Shown: positions 10,004 through 18,906, counted from the stretch's first letter. The stretch: DNA of 64,000 nucleotides from Paenibacillus nuruki (GCF_001721045.1 NZ_MDER01000028.1:41854-105853); one strand, 5' to 3'. A program made the numbers and translations. Notes: a model not told the origin generated them from the sequence alone.

Positions 10004-10672
10004 ATGAAAGGGTTTTACGCCAGAAGGTTACACTCACTGCTAGGGGTCATTCCGCTCGGAGCTTTTTTTATTGAGCATATGATTACCAATTTTTCTGCAT
10101 ATGAAGGCGGAAAAGAATCCTTTGATAAAAGTGTGGCATTTTTGAATAACTTGCCACTTGTATTGGTTTTGGAAAGTTTATTCATCTTTTTACCACTGAT
10201 TTATCATGGAGTATACGGTCTTTATATCGCTTATCAAGCGAAGCCAAACAATGCGAATTACGGTTACGAACGTAACTGGCGTTATACACTTCAACGGATT
10301 ACAGGTGTAATCACGTTTGTGTATATTGTATGGCATGTATTCGAGACTCGTTTCCAAGTTGCACTCGGTAATGTCACTCATGAACAGCTCGGCGGAGTTA
10401 TGTACAATATCGTGACCAACCCGGTAACCTTCGTTCTTTACACTATTGGTGTATTGGCAGCTTCGTTCCACTTTGCAAATGGTCTATGGTCTTTCCTTGT
10501 AAGCTGGGGAATTACAGTAGGACCGAGAGCACAACGTGTATCCTCATACGTGTGTATGACGCTTTTCGTTATTGTGTCAATTATGTTTATTCTATCTCTT
10601 GTTGCTTTCCGCAATATGGAGTTCGAAGATCCAACGGTTGCGCTACAAACGATTCGTCATTTTGTAGCATAA
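10004..10672 (+). CDS. sdhC: Succinate dehydrogenase cytochrome b558 subunit SdhC
   Basis: Di-heme membrane anchor of complex II, passing electrons from the FeS subunit to menaquinone. The 222 residues and start MKGFYARRLHSLLGVIPLG are typical of the Bacillus b558 type. Five membrane segments are visible, and four His residues sit where heme ligands are known in the family: FFIEHM, LIYHGVYG, VWHVFETRF and SFHFANGLW. SD GAAAGGGGA. It is the first gene of sdhCAB; a structured 200-bp spacer separates it from sdhA. Confidence 0.95.
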   Translation: MKGFYARRLHSLLGVIPLGAFFIEHMITNFSAYEGGKESFDKSVAFLNNLPLVLVLESLFIFLPLIYHGVYGLYIAYQAKPNNANYGYERNWRYTLQRITGVITFVYIVWHVFETRFQVALGNVTHEQLGGVMYNIVTNPVTFVLYTIGVLAASFHFANGLWSFLVSWGITVGPRAQRVSSYVCMTLFVIVSIMFILSLVAFRNMEFEDPTVALQTIRHFVA

Positions 10673-10872
10673 GCATATAGCAAGATCCGTGCGGCACTGT
10701 TCAATACAACAGTGGATGGCACAGCAGATGTCTCATTGATCAAAATGATGCACAGTACAGCTCGTAGTCGAACAGAGTTAAAGGAATGAACGGTGGCAAG
10801 TGAACCGTTCTGCTGTTCGTTTAAGGTAGATAGGATCTAAGGATCAGTAGGCTAAGGGGAGGGTAACTCGTT
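10673..10872 (+). other. Structured spacer between sdhC and sdhA
   Basis: This unusually long intercistronic gap holds no gene. It contains two perfect 7-bp hairpins: CACTGTT/AACAGTG (10695-10714, 6-nt loop) and GAACGGT/ACCGTTC (10788-10810, 9-nt loop). Neither is followed by a T-run, so they look like mRNA processing or stability elements rather than terminators. Confidence 0.4.
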
Positions 10873-12615
10873 ATGGCAACATCCAATATTATTGTCGTGG
10901 GCGGTGGTCTGGCTGGATTGATGTCTACTGTCAAAGCAGCAGAAGCAGGCGTTCATGTACATTTATTCTCATTGGTACCGGTCAAACGTTCACATTCCGT
11001 ATGTGCGCAGGGCGGGATCAATGGAGCTGTAAATACAAAAGGTGAAGGCGATTCACCTTGGGTCCATTTTGATGACACTGTATATGGCGGTGACTTTCTA
11101 GCGAATCAGCCACCTGTCAAAGCAATGTGTGAAGCAGCACCTGGTATTATTCACTTGATGGATCGGATGGGCGTTATGTTCAACCGTACACCAGAAGGAT
11201 TGCTTGATTTCCGTCGTTTTGGCGGAACGAAGTTTCACCGTACTGCTTATGCAGGTGCAACAACAGGTCAACAATTGTTGTATGCCCTTGATGAGCAAGT
11301 ACGTCGCTGGGAAACCGCAGGTCTGGTAACCAAGCATGAGAACTGGGAATTCCTTTCCGCTGTATTGGATGATGAAGGCGCATGTCGTGGAATTTGTGCG
11401 CAAGATCTTCGCAATATGGAAGTGGTTACTTTTGCGGCTGATGCTGTTATTTTGGCAACTGGTGGCCCGGGTATTATTTTCGGTAAAACAACCAACTCGG
11501 TGATCAATACAGGAACAGCTGCAAGTGCTGTTTATCAACAAGGTGTACATTATGCGAACGGAGAATTTATTCAAATTCACCCAACAGCGATTCCGGGCGA
11601 TGACAAATTGCGTCTGATGTCTGAATCTGCACGTGGTGAAGGTGGACGAATCTGGACGTATAAAGATGGTAAGCCGTGGTACTTCTTAGAAGAAAAATAC
11701 CCATCCTATGGTAATCTCGTTCCCCGCGATATTGCAACACGTGAGATTTTCCAAGTGTGTGTGGATGAGAAATTGGGTATTAACGGTGAAAACATGGTAT
11801 ATCTGGATCTTTCGCATAAAGATCCAAAAGAACTGGATGTTAAATTAGGTGGAATTATCGAAATCTATGAGAAATTCATGGGTGATGATCCTCGTAAGAT
11901 TCCGATGAAAATTTTCCCGGCAGTCCATTATTCCATGGGCGGTATGTGGGTAGATTATAATCAGATGACCAATATTCCAGGTCTATTCGCTGCTGGAGAA
12001 TGCGAATACCAATATCATGGAGCAAATCGTCTAGGTGCTAACTCGTTAGTATCTGCGATTTACGGTGGTATGGTTGCAGGTCCAAAAGCAGTGGAATATA
12101 TTAAAGGATTGAAAAAATCGGCTGCTGATATGCCAACAACGATGTACGATCAAGTTCGCAAACAGCAAGAAGATAAATATAATCACCTGATGAATATGCA
12201 AGGCAATGAAAATGCTTATGTTTTGCATAAAGAATTAGGCGAGTGGATGACTGATAATATGACAGTTGTTCGTTATAACGATAAGCTTCAAGCTACGATC
12301 AACAAGATCAAAGAGTTGAAGCAACGTTATACCAAAATCAATATGAATGATTCATCCAGTTGGAATAATCCTAGCGTAGCGTTTACTCGTCAATTGTGGA
12401 ATATGCTTGAATTGTCTGAAGCAATGACACTTGGAGCATTAATGCGTGATGAGAGTCGTGGAGCTCACTATAAGCCTGAATTCCCAACACGTAATGATGA
12501 AGATTTTCTCAAAACGACGAAAGCGACATGGACACCAGATGGTCCACAGATTTCTTATGAAGATGTGGATGTATCCTTGATTCCACCACGTATTCGTGAT
12601 TATTCTAAAGATTAA
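10873..12615 (+). CDS. sdhA: Succinate dehydrogenase flavoprotein subunit SdhA
   Basis: Catalytic FAD subunit of complex II oxidising succinate to fumarate in the TCA cycle. The 580 residues are normal length. Seen: dinucleotide-binding VVGGGLAGLM at the N-terminus, the covalent-FAD histidine context RSHSVCAQGG, substrate-binding HPTAIPG, the catalytic-loop region ESARGEGGRIW, and ECEYQYHGANRLGANSLVSA. SD AGGGGAGGG. Downstream sdhB starts after 53 bp. Confidence 0.97.
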   Translation: MATSNIIVVGGGLAGLMSTVKAAEAGVHVHLFSLVPVKRSHSVCAQGGINGAVNTKGEGDSPWVHFDDTVYGGDFLANQPPVKAMCEAAPGIIHLMDRMGVMFNRTPEGLLDFRRFGGTKFHRTAYAGATTGQQLLYALDEQVRRWETAGLVTKHENWEFLSAVLDDEGACRGICAQDLRNMEVVTFAADAVILATGGPGIIFGKTTNSVINTGTAASAVYQQGVHYANGEFIQIHPTAIPGDDKLRLMSESARGEGGRIWTYKDGKPWYFLEEKYPSYGNLVPRDIATREIFQVCVDEKLGINGENMVYLDLSHKDPKELDVKLGGIIEIYEKFMGDDPRKIPMKIFPAVHYSMGGMWVDYNQMTNIPGLFAAGECEYQYHGANRLGANSLVSAIYGGMVAGPKAVEYIKGLKKSAADMPTTMYDQVRKQQEDKYNHLMNMQGNENAYVLHKELGEWMTDNMTVVRYNDKLQATINKIKELKQRYTKINMNDSSSWNNPSVAFTRQLWNMLELSEAMTLGALMRDESRGAHYKPEFPTRNDEDFLKTTKATWTPDGPQISYEDVDVSLIPPRIRDYSKD

Positions 12616-12668
12616 GTCACCAAGACGGCATTCTCAAGTAAAGTGATTAATTTAAGGGGGCATTAGAA

Positions 12669-13457
12669 ATGGCGGAAGTCTCAACACAGAGTCACCCAGC
12701 TAATGTAACGGCCAAAAAAAACGTCAAGTTTATTATTACCCGTCAGGATAAGCCGGATAGCCCATCATATACAGAAGAATTTGAATTACCTTATCGTCCA
12801 GGGATGAATGTCATCAGTGCGCTGATGGAGATTCAACGTAATCCTGTAGACAACACAGGTAAAGCAACAGCACCTGTTTGTTGGGAATCCAACTGTTTGG
12901 AAGAAGTATGTGGAGCTTGCTCGATGGTGATCAATGGTAAGCCACGCCAAGCATGTTCTGCTCTAGTTGATAAATTAGAGCAACCCGTTCATATCGCTCC
13001 AATGAAAACTTTCCCAGTGGTACGCGATCTTGTTATTGATCGTAGCCGTATGTTCGGCGCACTGAAAAAAGTAAAAGCATGGATTCCGATTGATGGTACG
13101 TATGATCTGGGTGCAGGACCACGTATGCCAGAGAAAAAACGTCAATGGGCATATGAATTGTCGAAATGTATGACTTGTGGTGTATGTCTGGAAGCTTGCC
13201 CGAATGTGAATGACAGAACAGACTTTATCGGCCCTGCGGCATTGTCTCAGGTTCGTCTGTTCAATGCTCATCCAACAGGTGAGATGAATAAAGAAGATCG
13301 TCTAGATGCATTGATGGAGCCGGGTGGTATTGAGGGATGCGGTAACTCGCAGAACTGTGTACGCTCTTGTCCAAAAGGTATTCCTTTGACAACTTCGATT
13401 GCTGAAATGAATAAAGACACATCCAAGCATATGTTCAAACGTTGGTTGGGTGTATAA
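12669..13457 (+). CDS. sdhB: Succinate dehydrogenase iron-sulfur subunit SdhB
   Basis: Electron-transfer subunit of complex II. The 262 residues show a plant-type 2Fe-2S domain (CWESNCLEEVCGACS with a later Cys in RQAC), then two cluster-binding motifs CMTCGVCLEACPN and CVRSCPKGIPL for the 4Fe-4S and 3Fe-4S centres. SD AAGGGGG. It is the last gene of the operon, closed by a terminator at 13508-13544. Confidence 0.96.
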   Translation: MAEVSTQSHPANVTAKKNVKFIITRQDKPDSPSYTEEFELPYRPGMNVISALMEIQRNPVDNTGKATAPVCWESNCLEEVCGACSMVINGKPRQACSALVDKLEQPVHIAPMKTFPVVRDLVIDRSRMFGALKKVKAWIPIDGTYDLGAGPRMPEKKRQWAYELSKCMTCGVCLEACPNVNDRTDFIGPAALSQVRLFNAHPTGEMNKEDRLDALMEPGGIEGCGNSQNCVRSCPKGIPLTTSIAEMNKDTSKHMFKRWLGV

Positions 13458-13507
13458 TAGTATAGTCGTATATACGATTATACCGGGTTGATAGTAAGCC
13501 ACTAATC

Positions 13508-13544
13508 AGGCGGGTTCCGTGTAAAAGCGGAAACCCGCCTTTTA
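13508..13544 (+). terminator. Terminator of sdhCAB
   Basis: GGCGGGTTCCG pairs with CGGAAACCCGCC across TGTAAAAG, with one unpaired A. The stem is GC-rich and is followed by a T-tract. Confidence 0.88.
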
Positions 13545-13576
13545 TCTTGAGCCGGTGATCGATAGGAGTGATGTTG

Positions 13577-14374
13577 ATGATCAGTGAAAGACCGATAAGT
13601 TATGATCAATTAGTCGATGAATTTAAAGCGTTAGGGATTACAGCAGGGATGAATATTCTAGTTCACTCTTCTTTGAAAAGTCTTGGAGGATGGATTCCCG
13701 GCAGTGCTGAAACCGTTATCTTAGCGTTAGAGGCTGTTTTGGGAGAGTCAGGTACATTAATTATGCCGACGCAGACTTCGCAATTAACCGATCCCAAAGG
13801 GTGGATGTATCCACCTGCTGAACAGCGTTGGTGGAATCTGATTCGTGACAGTATGCCGCCTTATGATCCTGATTTTACAGTGACGACAGGGATGGGTGTT
13901 ATAGCGGAGACATTCCGTAAGCAAAAAGGAGTATATCGAAGTGCACATCCGCAAGTCTCTTTTGCAGCATGGGGCAAACATGCAGAAGAATGGATGAGCG
14001 ATCACGATCTGGATTTTGGATTAGGAAGTCATTCTCCGTTGCAAGATTTATACAATGCAAATGGGTATATATTGATGTTAGGGACAACTTATCATACGAA
14101 TACATCGATTCATTTAGCAGAATATTTCGCAGAATGGCATGGTAAAAAAGAGATTACGATGAAAGCACCAATGATGACGGATAACGGTAAACAGTGGGTG
14201 AAATTCAAAGATTTGAATTTTGACTCTGATGATTTCGATGAGATCGGAGCCGATTTTGAACAAGATTGCCCAGATTTATTCATTCAAGGCACGATTGCCA
14301 AAGCGCAAACGAAGTTGATTCAGCAGCGTGGACTGGTCGATTATGCCTCAGGATGGTTGGAAACGCATCGTTAA
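13577..14374 (+). CDS. AAC(3)-family aminoglycoside N-acetyltransferase-like protein
   Basis: A 265-residue member of the AAC(3)/YokD fold family that transfers acetyl from acetyl-CoA, classically to the 3-amino group of aminoglycosides. Visible hallmarks: LVHSSLKSLGGWIPG, LIMPTQT, the P-S-x-H-like segment YRSAHPQVSFAAWGKHAEEW, and LGTTYHTNTSIHLAEY. The start at 13577 fits the SD AGGAG; GTG, ATG and TTG codons immediately upstream are in frame but too close to it. Many chromosomal members have no demonstrated resistance role, so the substrate is uncertain. Confidence 0.85.
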   Translation: MISERPISYDQLVDEFKALGITAGMNILVHSSLKSLGGWIPGSAETVILALEAVLGESGTLIMPTQTSQLTDPKGWMYPPAEQRWWNLIRDSMPPYDPDFTVTTGMGVIAETFRKQKGVYRSAHPQVSFAAWGKHAEEWMSDHDLDFGLGSHSPLQDLYNANGYILMLGTTYHTNTSIHLAEYFAEWHGKKEITMKAPMMTDNGKQWVKFKDLNFDSDDFDEIGADFEQDCPDLFIQGTIAKAQTKLIQQRGLVDYASGWLETHR

Positions 14375-14439
14375 GGATAAATAATGAATAATAGAAGTTA
14401 CATCCTATAGAAATGACTGATATCGAAAGGGGTATACTT

Positions 14440-15216
14440 ATGATTTGGAGAGAGAATGAAGATGCTTTTATTATGATTCGTCAACATGATCATGCGAAGC
14501 TATCGGGAGAATTTGCTCGTCATTGGAAGCCTGAATATATTGAACAAGATGAACGCTGGGATGAAGTGCTTATTGGCTGTGAACAACATGATCGTGGTTG
14601 GATTCCATTAGATGAAATTCCACTATGGGATGATGCGAAGCAAGTTCCATTTTCGTTTATGCATTTTCCAGAACCGGCGAAGCTGGTTTTTTACAGATAT
14701 GGAATTAACGAATTGGAAAATATGACTCCGTACGGAGGAATGCTTGCCAGTTATCATTATGCCGCGCTAGTCGGTCATTATGGTGAAGAAGATCCATTTG
14801 GGATCGCTTTTGTGCAAGAAGAGAAAGAGCGTCAGGAACGGATCAAAGCACAGTTGAATCCTAACGAAAAAGCACTCAAATTTCACCGATCGATCTTGGA
14901 ATTATGCGATGATCTTTCACTCTATGTCTGCTTGAATGATCCTGGAGTGAGCAAAGAAAATGAGCAAGAATGGTGGAAAGAAGGATTTGAAGTCGGGAAA
15001 AAGTTCGCGTTCACTAACGATCAAGCGATTATGCCACGATGGGTAGATGAGCATAGTATTAGCCTTGCTCCATTTCCATTTGAAGCTCCTTTTGAATTGG
15101 AATTGATCTATCGCAAAGTTAGCAAAACACATATTCAACAATCCGGTCTAGCACAAGCTTTTGCCGATGCTGACAAACAAACGCAGACGATTGCATTTGT
15201 TCCTGCTGAATCCTAA
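14440..15216 (+). CDS. DUF3891 family protein
   Basis: A 258-residue soluble protein matching my memory of DUF3891: MIWRENEDAFIMIRQHDHAKLSGEFARHW at the start, then a CEQHDRGW block and ASYHYAALVGHYG. The HDHA, QHD and YHY histidines suggest a metal-binding helical fold, possibly HD-like, but that is inference. Start 14440 has the SD GAAAGGGG. It lies 65 bp after the AAC(3)-like gene in the same orientation and is closed by a terminator at 15237-15288. Function unknown. Confidence 0.72.
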   Translation: MIWRENEDAFIMIRQHDHAKLSGEFARHWKPEYIEQDERWDEVLIGCEQHDRGWIPLDEIPLWDDAKQVPFSFMHFPEPAKLVFYRYGINELENMTPYGGMLASYHYAALVGHYGEEDPFGIAFVQEEKERQERIKAQLNPNEKALKFHRSILELCDDLSLYVCLNDPGVSKENEQEWWKEGFEVGKKFAFTNDQAIMPRWVDEHSISLAPFPFEAPFELELIYRKVSKTHIQQSGLAQAFADADKQTQTIAFVPAES

Positions 15217-15236
15217 TTGATGATCTATTGCTAGGG

Positions 15237-15288
15237 GTATCTCTTAATGATGAAGAAAGGATATATATCTATTAAGAGATACATTTTT
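15237..15288 (+). terminator. Terminator after DUF3891 gene
   Basis: GTATCTCTTAAT and ATTAAGAGATAC form a perfect 12-bp stem with a 22-nt loop, followed by ATTTTT. Confidence 0.8.
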
Positions 15289-15321
15289 ACATACGTATTT
15301 GATTGTAAAAAGAGTAGTCCA

Positions 15322-15408
15322 CTATCGTAAATTTGACGATAGCTGTTGGATTCGGCACAATAAACATAATATATTCAACCGCCTGAGGGCAGCCGAATCC
15401 AAAGGAGG
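15322..15408 (+). promoter_or_regulatory. Structured leader ending at the ykuE Shine-Dalgarno
   Basis: A first hairpin, CTATCGT/ACGATAG (15322-15342), is followed three bases later by a long-range 11-bp perfect helix TTGGATTCGGC (15346-15356) with GCCGAATCCAA (15392-15402). Inside the second loop is a small GCC/GGC hairpin. The SD AAAGGAGG (15401-15408) begins inside the closing helix. The layout resembles a translational riboswitch or attenuator, but I could not match it to any class I know. Confidence 0.45.
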
Positions 15409-15417
15409 AATTTTAGC

Positions 15418-16338
15418 CTGAATGCCTATTGCTCTTTATACACATTTTACAATCCGATAAGAATTCCTTTTTATTTTAAGCATAGATATGAAATTACACG
15501 TCGGCAATTTCTCAAGCGAGGTACGTTGGTCGTGGCTTCGCTTGGACTAGGAACAGCCGGATACAGCTGGCTAGGAGAACCCAACTGGTTAGATAAAGTC
15601 TATATTGATCTGGCATTACCTCAGCTTCCTCCAAGTCTAAATGGAATGAAATTGATTCAATTCAGCGATGTTCATTTAGGGATGGGAAAAGAAGCTGCCG
15701 ATCTGGAAAAGTTAGCCGATATCATTATGGCGGAGAAACCAGATATGATCTGTTTTACTGGAGATATGGTAGATGATGATCCGACCCCTTTACGTGCAGG
15801 AGTAGGAGCGCTTCAGAAAATGTCTGCACCATTAGGTAAATTTGCAGTTCTCGGTAATCATGATTATTTAAACGATGTACTGCTTGTTTCGGAGATGATG
15901 GAACAAGGCGGATTCACCATGTTAACCAACGAAAATATACAGATTAAGCGGCCAGATGGAACGCTTGCTATTATTGGTCTGGATGATCAGTTATTAGGAA
16001 AGCCGAATGTGAACAAAGCAACATCAGATCTTGCTGAAGATGCTTGTCGCATTTTATTGATGCATGAACCGGATTATGCGGATAAGATTCCGATTAACTT
16101 TGGTTTTCATTTACAATTATCAGGTCATAGTCACGGCGGGCAGATTCGATTACCGTGGTTCGGCGCTGTGATTACTCCTCGTGGTTCACGTAAATATATT
16201 ATGGGTTGGTATCAAGCAGGGCCACAGCGTCAGCTACCACTCTATGTTAATCGAGGCATCGGAACGTCTCAAGTCCCTATTCGATTGATGTGTCGACCGG
16301 AATTAACGATATTTACGCTTAGACGAGCAGATCAATAA
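15418..16338 (+). CDS. ykuE: Tat-exported calcineurin-like metallophosphoesterase, YkuE type
   Basis: Resembles Bacillus YkuE, a wall-associated metallophosphoesterase exported by the Tat pathway. Metal-binding motifs: QFSDVHLG, FTGDMVDDDP, LGNHDYLND and LSGHSHGGQ. A Tat signal TRRQFLKRG followed by a hydrophobic stretch is encoded at 15496-15560, upstream of the first usual start (TTG 15526). No in-frame ATG, GTG or TTG precedes it before the TAA at 15367. CTG at 15418 sits nine bases after a perfect AAAGGAGG SD and is my best start (306 residues). ATG 15422 and 15488 are out of frame. A frameshift or sequence error could also explain this. Confidence 0.78.
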   Translation: MNAYCSLYTFYNPIRIPFYFKHRYEITRRQFLKRGTLVVASLGLGTAGYSWLGEPNWLDKVYIDLALPQLPPSLNGMKLIQFSDVHLGMGKEAADLEKLADIIMAEKPDMICFTGDMVDDDPTPLRAGVGALQKMSAPLGKFAVLGNHDYLNDVLLVSEMMEQGGFTMLTNENIQIKRPDGTLAIIGLDDQLLGKPNVNKATSDLAEDACRILLMHEPDYADKIPINFGFHLQLSGHSHGGQIRLPWFGAVITPRGSRKYIMGWYQAGPQRQLPLYVNRGIGTSQVPIRLMCRPELTIFTLRRADQ

Positions 16339-16377
16339 AAAAATAAGCAGTTGCAGTTATATGCGAAGTGCTGAAAG

Positions 16378-16464
16378 AAAGATATTTTGCAAGCAAAAAT
16401 CACGATAGATTGAACTACATGATGGATTGAAGTAGAAGAAGTCGCGCTTATCATGCCAAGCGCT
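16378..16464 (+). repeat. Dispersed intergenic repeat, copy A
   Basis: Copy on the plus strand, starting AAGATATTTTGC and ending GAAGAAGTCGCGCTTAT then GCCAAGCGCT, immediately followed by AGGAGG, the SD of the phosphoesterase gene at 16479. It is longer than the other copies because the middle carries a near-tandem duplication of GATTGAACTAC (second unit GATTGAAGTAG). Confidence 0.75.
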
Positions 16465-16478
16465 AGGAGGAATGAAGG

Positions 16479-17222
16479 ATGGAACGTATTGCTTTGGTGT
16501 CTGATATTCATGGTAATTATCCAGCATGGCAGGCGGTATTAGCGGATATTGATCAAAGAGGGATTAAGCGTATTTTTTGTCTTGGCGATCTAGTGGGTAA
16601 AGGACCTGATGCTGTCAAAATTACGGATGAAGTTGCGCAACGTTGTGAAGTGATTATTCGTGGCAATTGGGAAGAGCTTGTTGCTCGGATGAGCGGTGAT
16701 GATGAATTATTTGGCTGGCAAGCTCAGCAATTGGGACCGGAGCGAGTCAAGTATTTGGAAGAATTACCATTTCGCCATGAATTTTTACTAAGTGGACGAT
16801 GGGTATCGCTAGTCCATGCATCGCCTGAAAATGTATTTCATCGTGTACAACCATGGGATGATCTAGAACGCCGTTTAGGTATGTTTGCACCTGTGGTGAA
16901 TCCAACGACGCAAGAATCCATTATTCCCGATATCGTAGGCTATGGAGATATCCATAATGCATATATGCAACATCTAGAAGGTCGACTATTATTTAATACA
17001 GGGAGTGTAGGGAATCCACTAGATATACCCGCAGCTTCTTATGCGATTCTAGAAGGGGAATATTTATCGGAAGAGATAGCTCCTTATTCGTTACAATTTG
17101 CTCGTGTGCCGTATGATATCGAACAAGCGGTACAAGATGCCCGTGATGCGAATATTCCAGCACTGGATTACTATATCAAAGAACTACGCACCGGCGTATA
17201 CCGTGCGATGCAGCAAGACTAA
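16479..17222 (+). CDS. Calcineurin-like metallophosphoesterase
   Basis: A 247-residue cytosolic phosphoesterase of the YfcE/PrpE-like branch. Motifs: ALVSDIHGNYPA (D-x-H), CLGDLVGKGPD (GD), RGNWEE (GN, with Trp in place of the common His), LVHASPE, and YGDIHNAY, where the usual GHTH is GDIH. The substrate is unknown; such proteins hydrolyse phosphodiesters or protein phosphates. It follows ykuE by 140 bp, most of it repeat copy A, and is followed by the GNAT gene after 17 bp, probably as one transcript. Confidence 0.83.
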   Translation: MERIALVSDIHGNYPAWQAVLADIDQRGIKRIFCLGDLVGKGPDAVKITDEVAQRCEVIIRGNWEELVARMSGDDELFGWQAQQLGPERVKYLEELPFRHEFLLSGRWVSLVHASPENVFHRVQPWDDLERRLGMFAPVVNPTTQESIIPDIVGYGDIHNAYMQHLEGRLLFNTGSVGNPLDIPAASYAILEGEYLSEEIAPYSLQFARVPYDIEQAVQDARDANIPALDYYIKELRTGVYRAMQQD

Positions 17223-17239
17223 CTATAGGAGGAATGGCG

Positions 17240-17881
17240 ATGTTGAGTAAACAGGATTTGAAAAAGGGCTTTCCTGATCTGTATACAGATCGACTCAAAT
17301 TACGCCGTCTAACTGCACAGGATGTGGAGATCTGGTGGGAATGTGCCAGTGATCCACAAGTGATGAAATATTTGTACGGAGCGAAAGAGAGTAAGGAATA
17401 TCAGTCATTACAGCCAGACCGTCTGGGGCGCAGAGTCGAAGAAGCTTTTCGCAGTCTCAGCTCGATGCATTTTGCAATCACATCCAAAGACGATGGTACT
17501 TTATACGGCGTGTGTTCTTTTCAACGATGGGATGAACGGGCAGCACGGGCAGAGATCGGCTTTGCTCTTTGTCGTAGTCATTGGGGAAGAGGATATGCTG
17601 CTGAAGCGTCCAGTCGCATGGTTGATTTTGGCTTTGAAGATATGGGTCTATCGCATATTGTGGGGCGTTGTCATGCAGATAATGCACTCTCTCAACGGGT
17701 GCTTGAGAAAAATGGAATGCGTCCGCAACAACCATCTTCTAATGCAGGGATTCAGAGCTACTGGGAAGAGATGGGCATTATGATTTATTCTATCGCTCAT
17801 ACGGAATACTTGTTACGCAAAGAACGTGCCGCTTCTCATACACACAGTCAGGAAAGAAGCGGAGGCGCTTCCTCTTCATGA
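17240..17881 (+). CDS. GNAT family N-acetyltransferase (RimJ/RimL-like)
   Basis: A 213-residue acetyltransferase. TDRLKLRRLTAQDVEIWWE is the usual RimJ/RimL opening, and EIGFALCRSHWGRGYAAEA carries the acetyl-CoA-binding R/Q-x-x-G-x-G/A loop, followed by RVLEKNGMR. Start 17240 fits the AGGAGG SD (7-nt spacing); ATG 17234 is too close. The 3' end overlaps the EamA gene by 4 bp (ATGA), indicating translational coupling. Acceptor unknown. Confidence 0.87.
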   Translation: MLSKQDLKKGFPDLYTDRLKLRRLTAQDVEIWWECASDPQVMKYLYGAKESKEYQSLQPDRLGRRVEEAFRSLSSMHFAITSKDDGTLYGVCSFQRWDERAARAEIGFALCRSHWGRGYAAEASSRMVDFGFEDMGLSHIVGRCHADNALSQRVLEKNGMRPQQPSSNAGIQSYWEEMGIMIYSIAHTEYLLRKERAASHTHSQERSGGASSS

Positions 17882-18813
17882 ACGGACAACAGTGGTTCAC
17901 CCGTCCGCTTGGTATTTGGAGCAGTTCACTGATCGCTACCATTTTGTGGGGGAGTGCACTGCCTTTTATCAAGTTAAGCTATGCTCATCTGGGGATACAA
18001 AGTCATGATATTTTTGCGCAATGGTTATTTGCAGGATATCGCTTTACACTGGCAGGGCTATTGTTGATAGTATTAGCCAAAATCTTAAATCCCAAAGGGC
18101 AACCGATTCCTCATATTCCGGCTAAGCGATTAATCAGCCTGTCAATGTTTCAGACATTATTACAGTATATTTTTGTATATGCAGCACTTGGCTTGGGATC
18201 AGGCATGACGATGTCGATTATTGCTGGCTCTGTATCGCTATTTCAAATGTTATCGATTCGTTGGATTGATCAGACCGAACGATTATCGATGCGCAAATGG
18301 TTCGGGTTGTTGCTAGGATTTACAGGGATTGCGGTCATGGGCTTTGGGCAAAGTGGAGGCAATGTACATTTTGGTTTTGGACTGGGTGAACTGCTGATGC
18401 TATTGTCTGCTCTGACAGGAGGCTGGGGGAATGTGCTAGCACGCCGTGAAGCAGGGATTGAACCTGTACTGAGTCTTACCGGTCGTCAGATGTTCTGGGG
18501 CGGTCTAGGCTTGGTTGTCATCGGTTCCTTAACAGGACATCCTTTTCCTTTCCACTGGGATCTAGCGGCTGTAGGGATGCTTCTATACCTTGTCGTACTC
18601 TCTGCTGGAGCATTCGCTCTCTGGAATACAGTGATGAAATACAATAAAGTAGGCAAAGTATCGATGTATCTATTTTTAACGCCATTGTTTGGAGTAGTCT
18701 TATCGGCTCTCTGGTTAGATGAAAAGTTATCAATCTGGGCGGCGCTTGCTCTAATTTTAGTAGCAAGTGGTATTATATTGGTCAATCGAGAACGTATTGT
18801 ACATAAAGAGTAA
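17878..18813 (+). CDS. EamA/DMT family transporter
   Basis: A 311-residue membrane protein with ten hydrophobic segments arranged as two EamA repeats; TILWGSALPFIKLSY marks the first helix and GAFALWNTVMKYNKVGKVSMYLFLTPLFGV the second repeat's signature region. Family members export amino acids or metabolites. It overlaps the GNAT gene by 4 bp and is terminated at 18907-18935. The cargo cannot be read from sequence. Confidence 0.88.
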   Translation: MNGQQWFTRPLGIWSSSLIATILWGSALPFIKLSYAHLGIQSHDIFAQWLFAGYRFTLAGLLLIVLAKILNPKGQPIPHIPAKRLISLSMFQTLLQYIFVYAALGLGSGMTMSIIAGSVSLFQMLSIRWIDQTERLSMRKWFGLLLGFTGIAVMGFGQSGGNVHFGFGLGELLMLLSALTGGWGNVLARREAGIEPVLSLTGRQMFWGGLGLVVIGSLTGHPFPFHWDLAAVGMLLYLVVLSAGAFALWNTVMKYNKVGKVSMYLFLTPLFGVVLSALWLDEKLSIWAALALILVASGIILVNRERIVHKE

Positions 18814-18906
18814 GATTTTGTTATACAACTGCAATCGTGTTGCAACTCAATCTCAATAGAGAAAAGGTAAGATTGTTCTCAAGACCCCCTTTTTGAATAT
18901 ATGATG

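Noticed and set aside
11098..11580. Antisense open frame of 160 codons within sdhA
   Set aside because: It is the shadow of a well-conserved gene, without an SD or coding-like protein sequence. The same applies to minus-strand frames at 3738-4328, 27641-28180 and 37934-38461.
13577..14374. Acquired aminoglycoside resistance gene
   Set aside because: No mobile element, integron or composition shift nearby; chromosomal AAC(3)-like genes are common in this group and often do not confer resistance.
15422..15460. A 12-codon leader peptide (MPIALYTHFTIR) before ykuE
   Set aside because: The SD-to-ATG spacing is long (13 nt) and no regulatory codon run is visible; kept only as an alternative to the CTG start.
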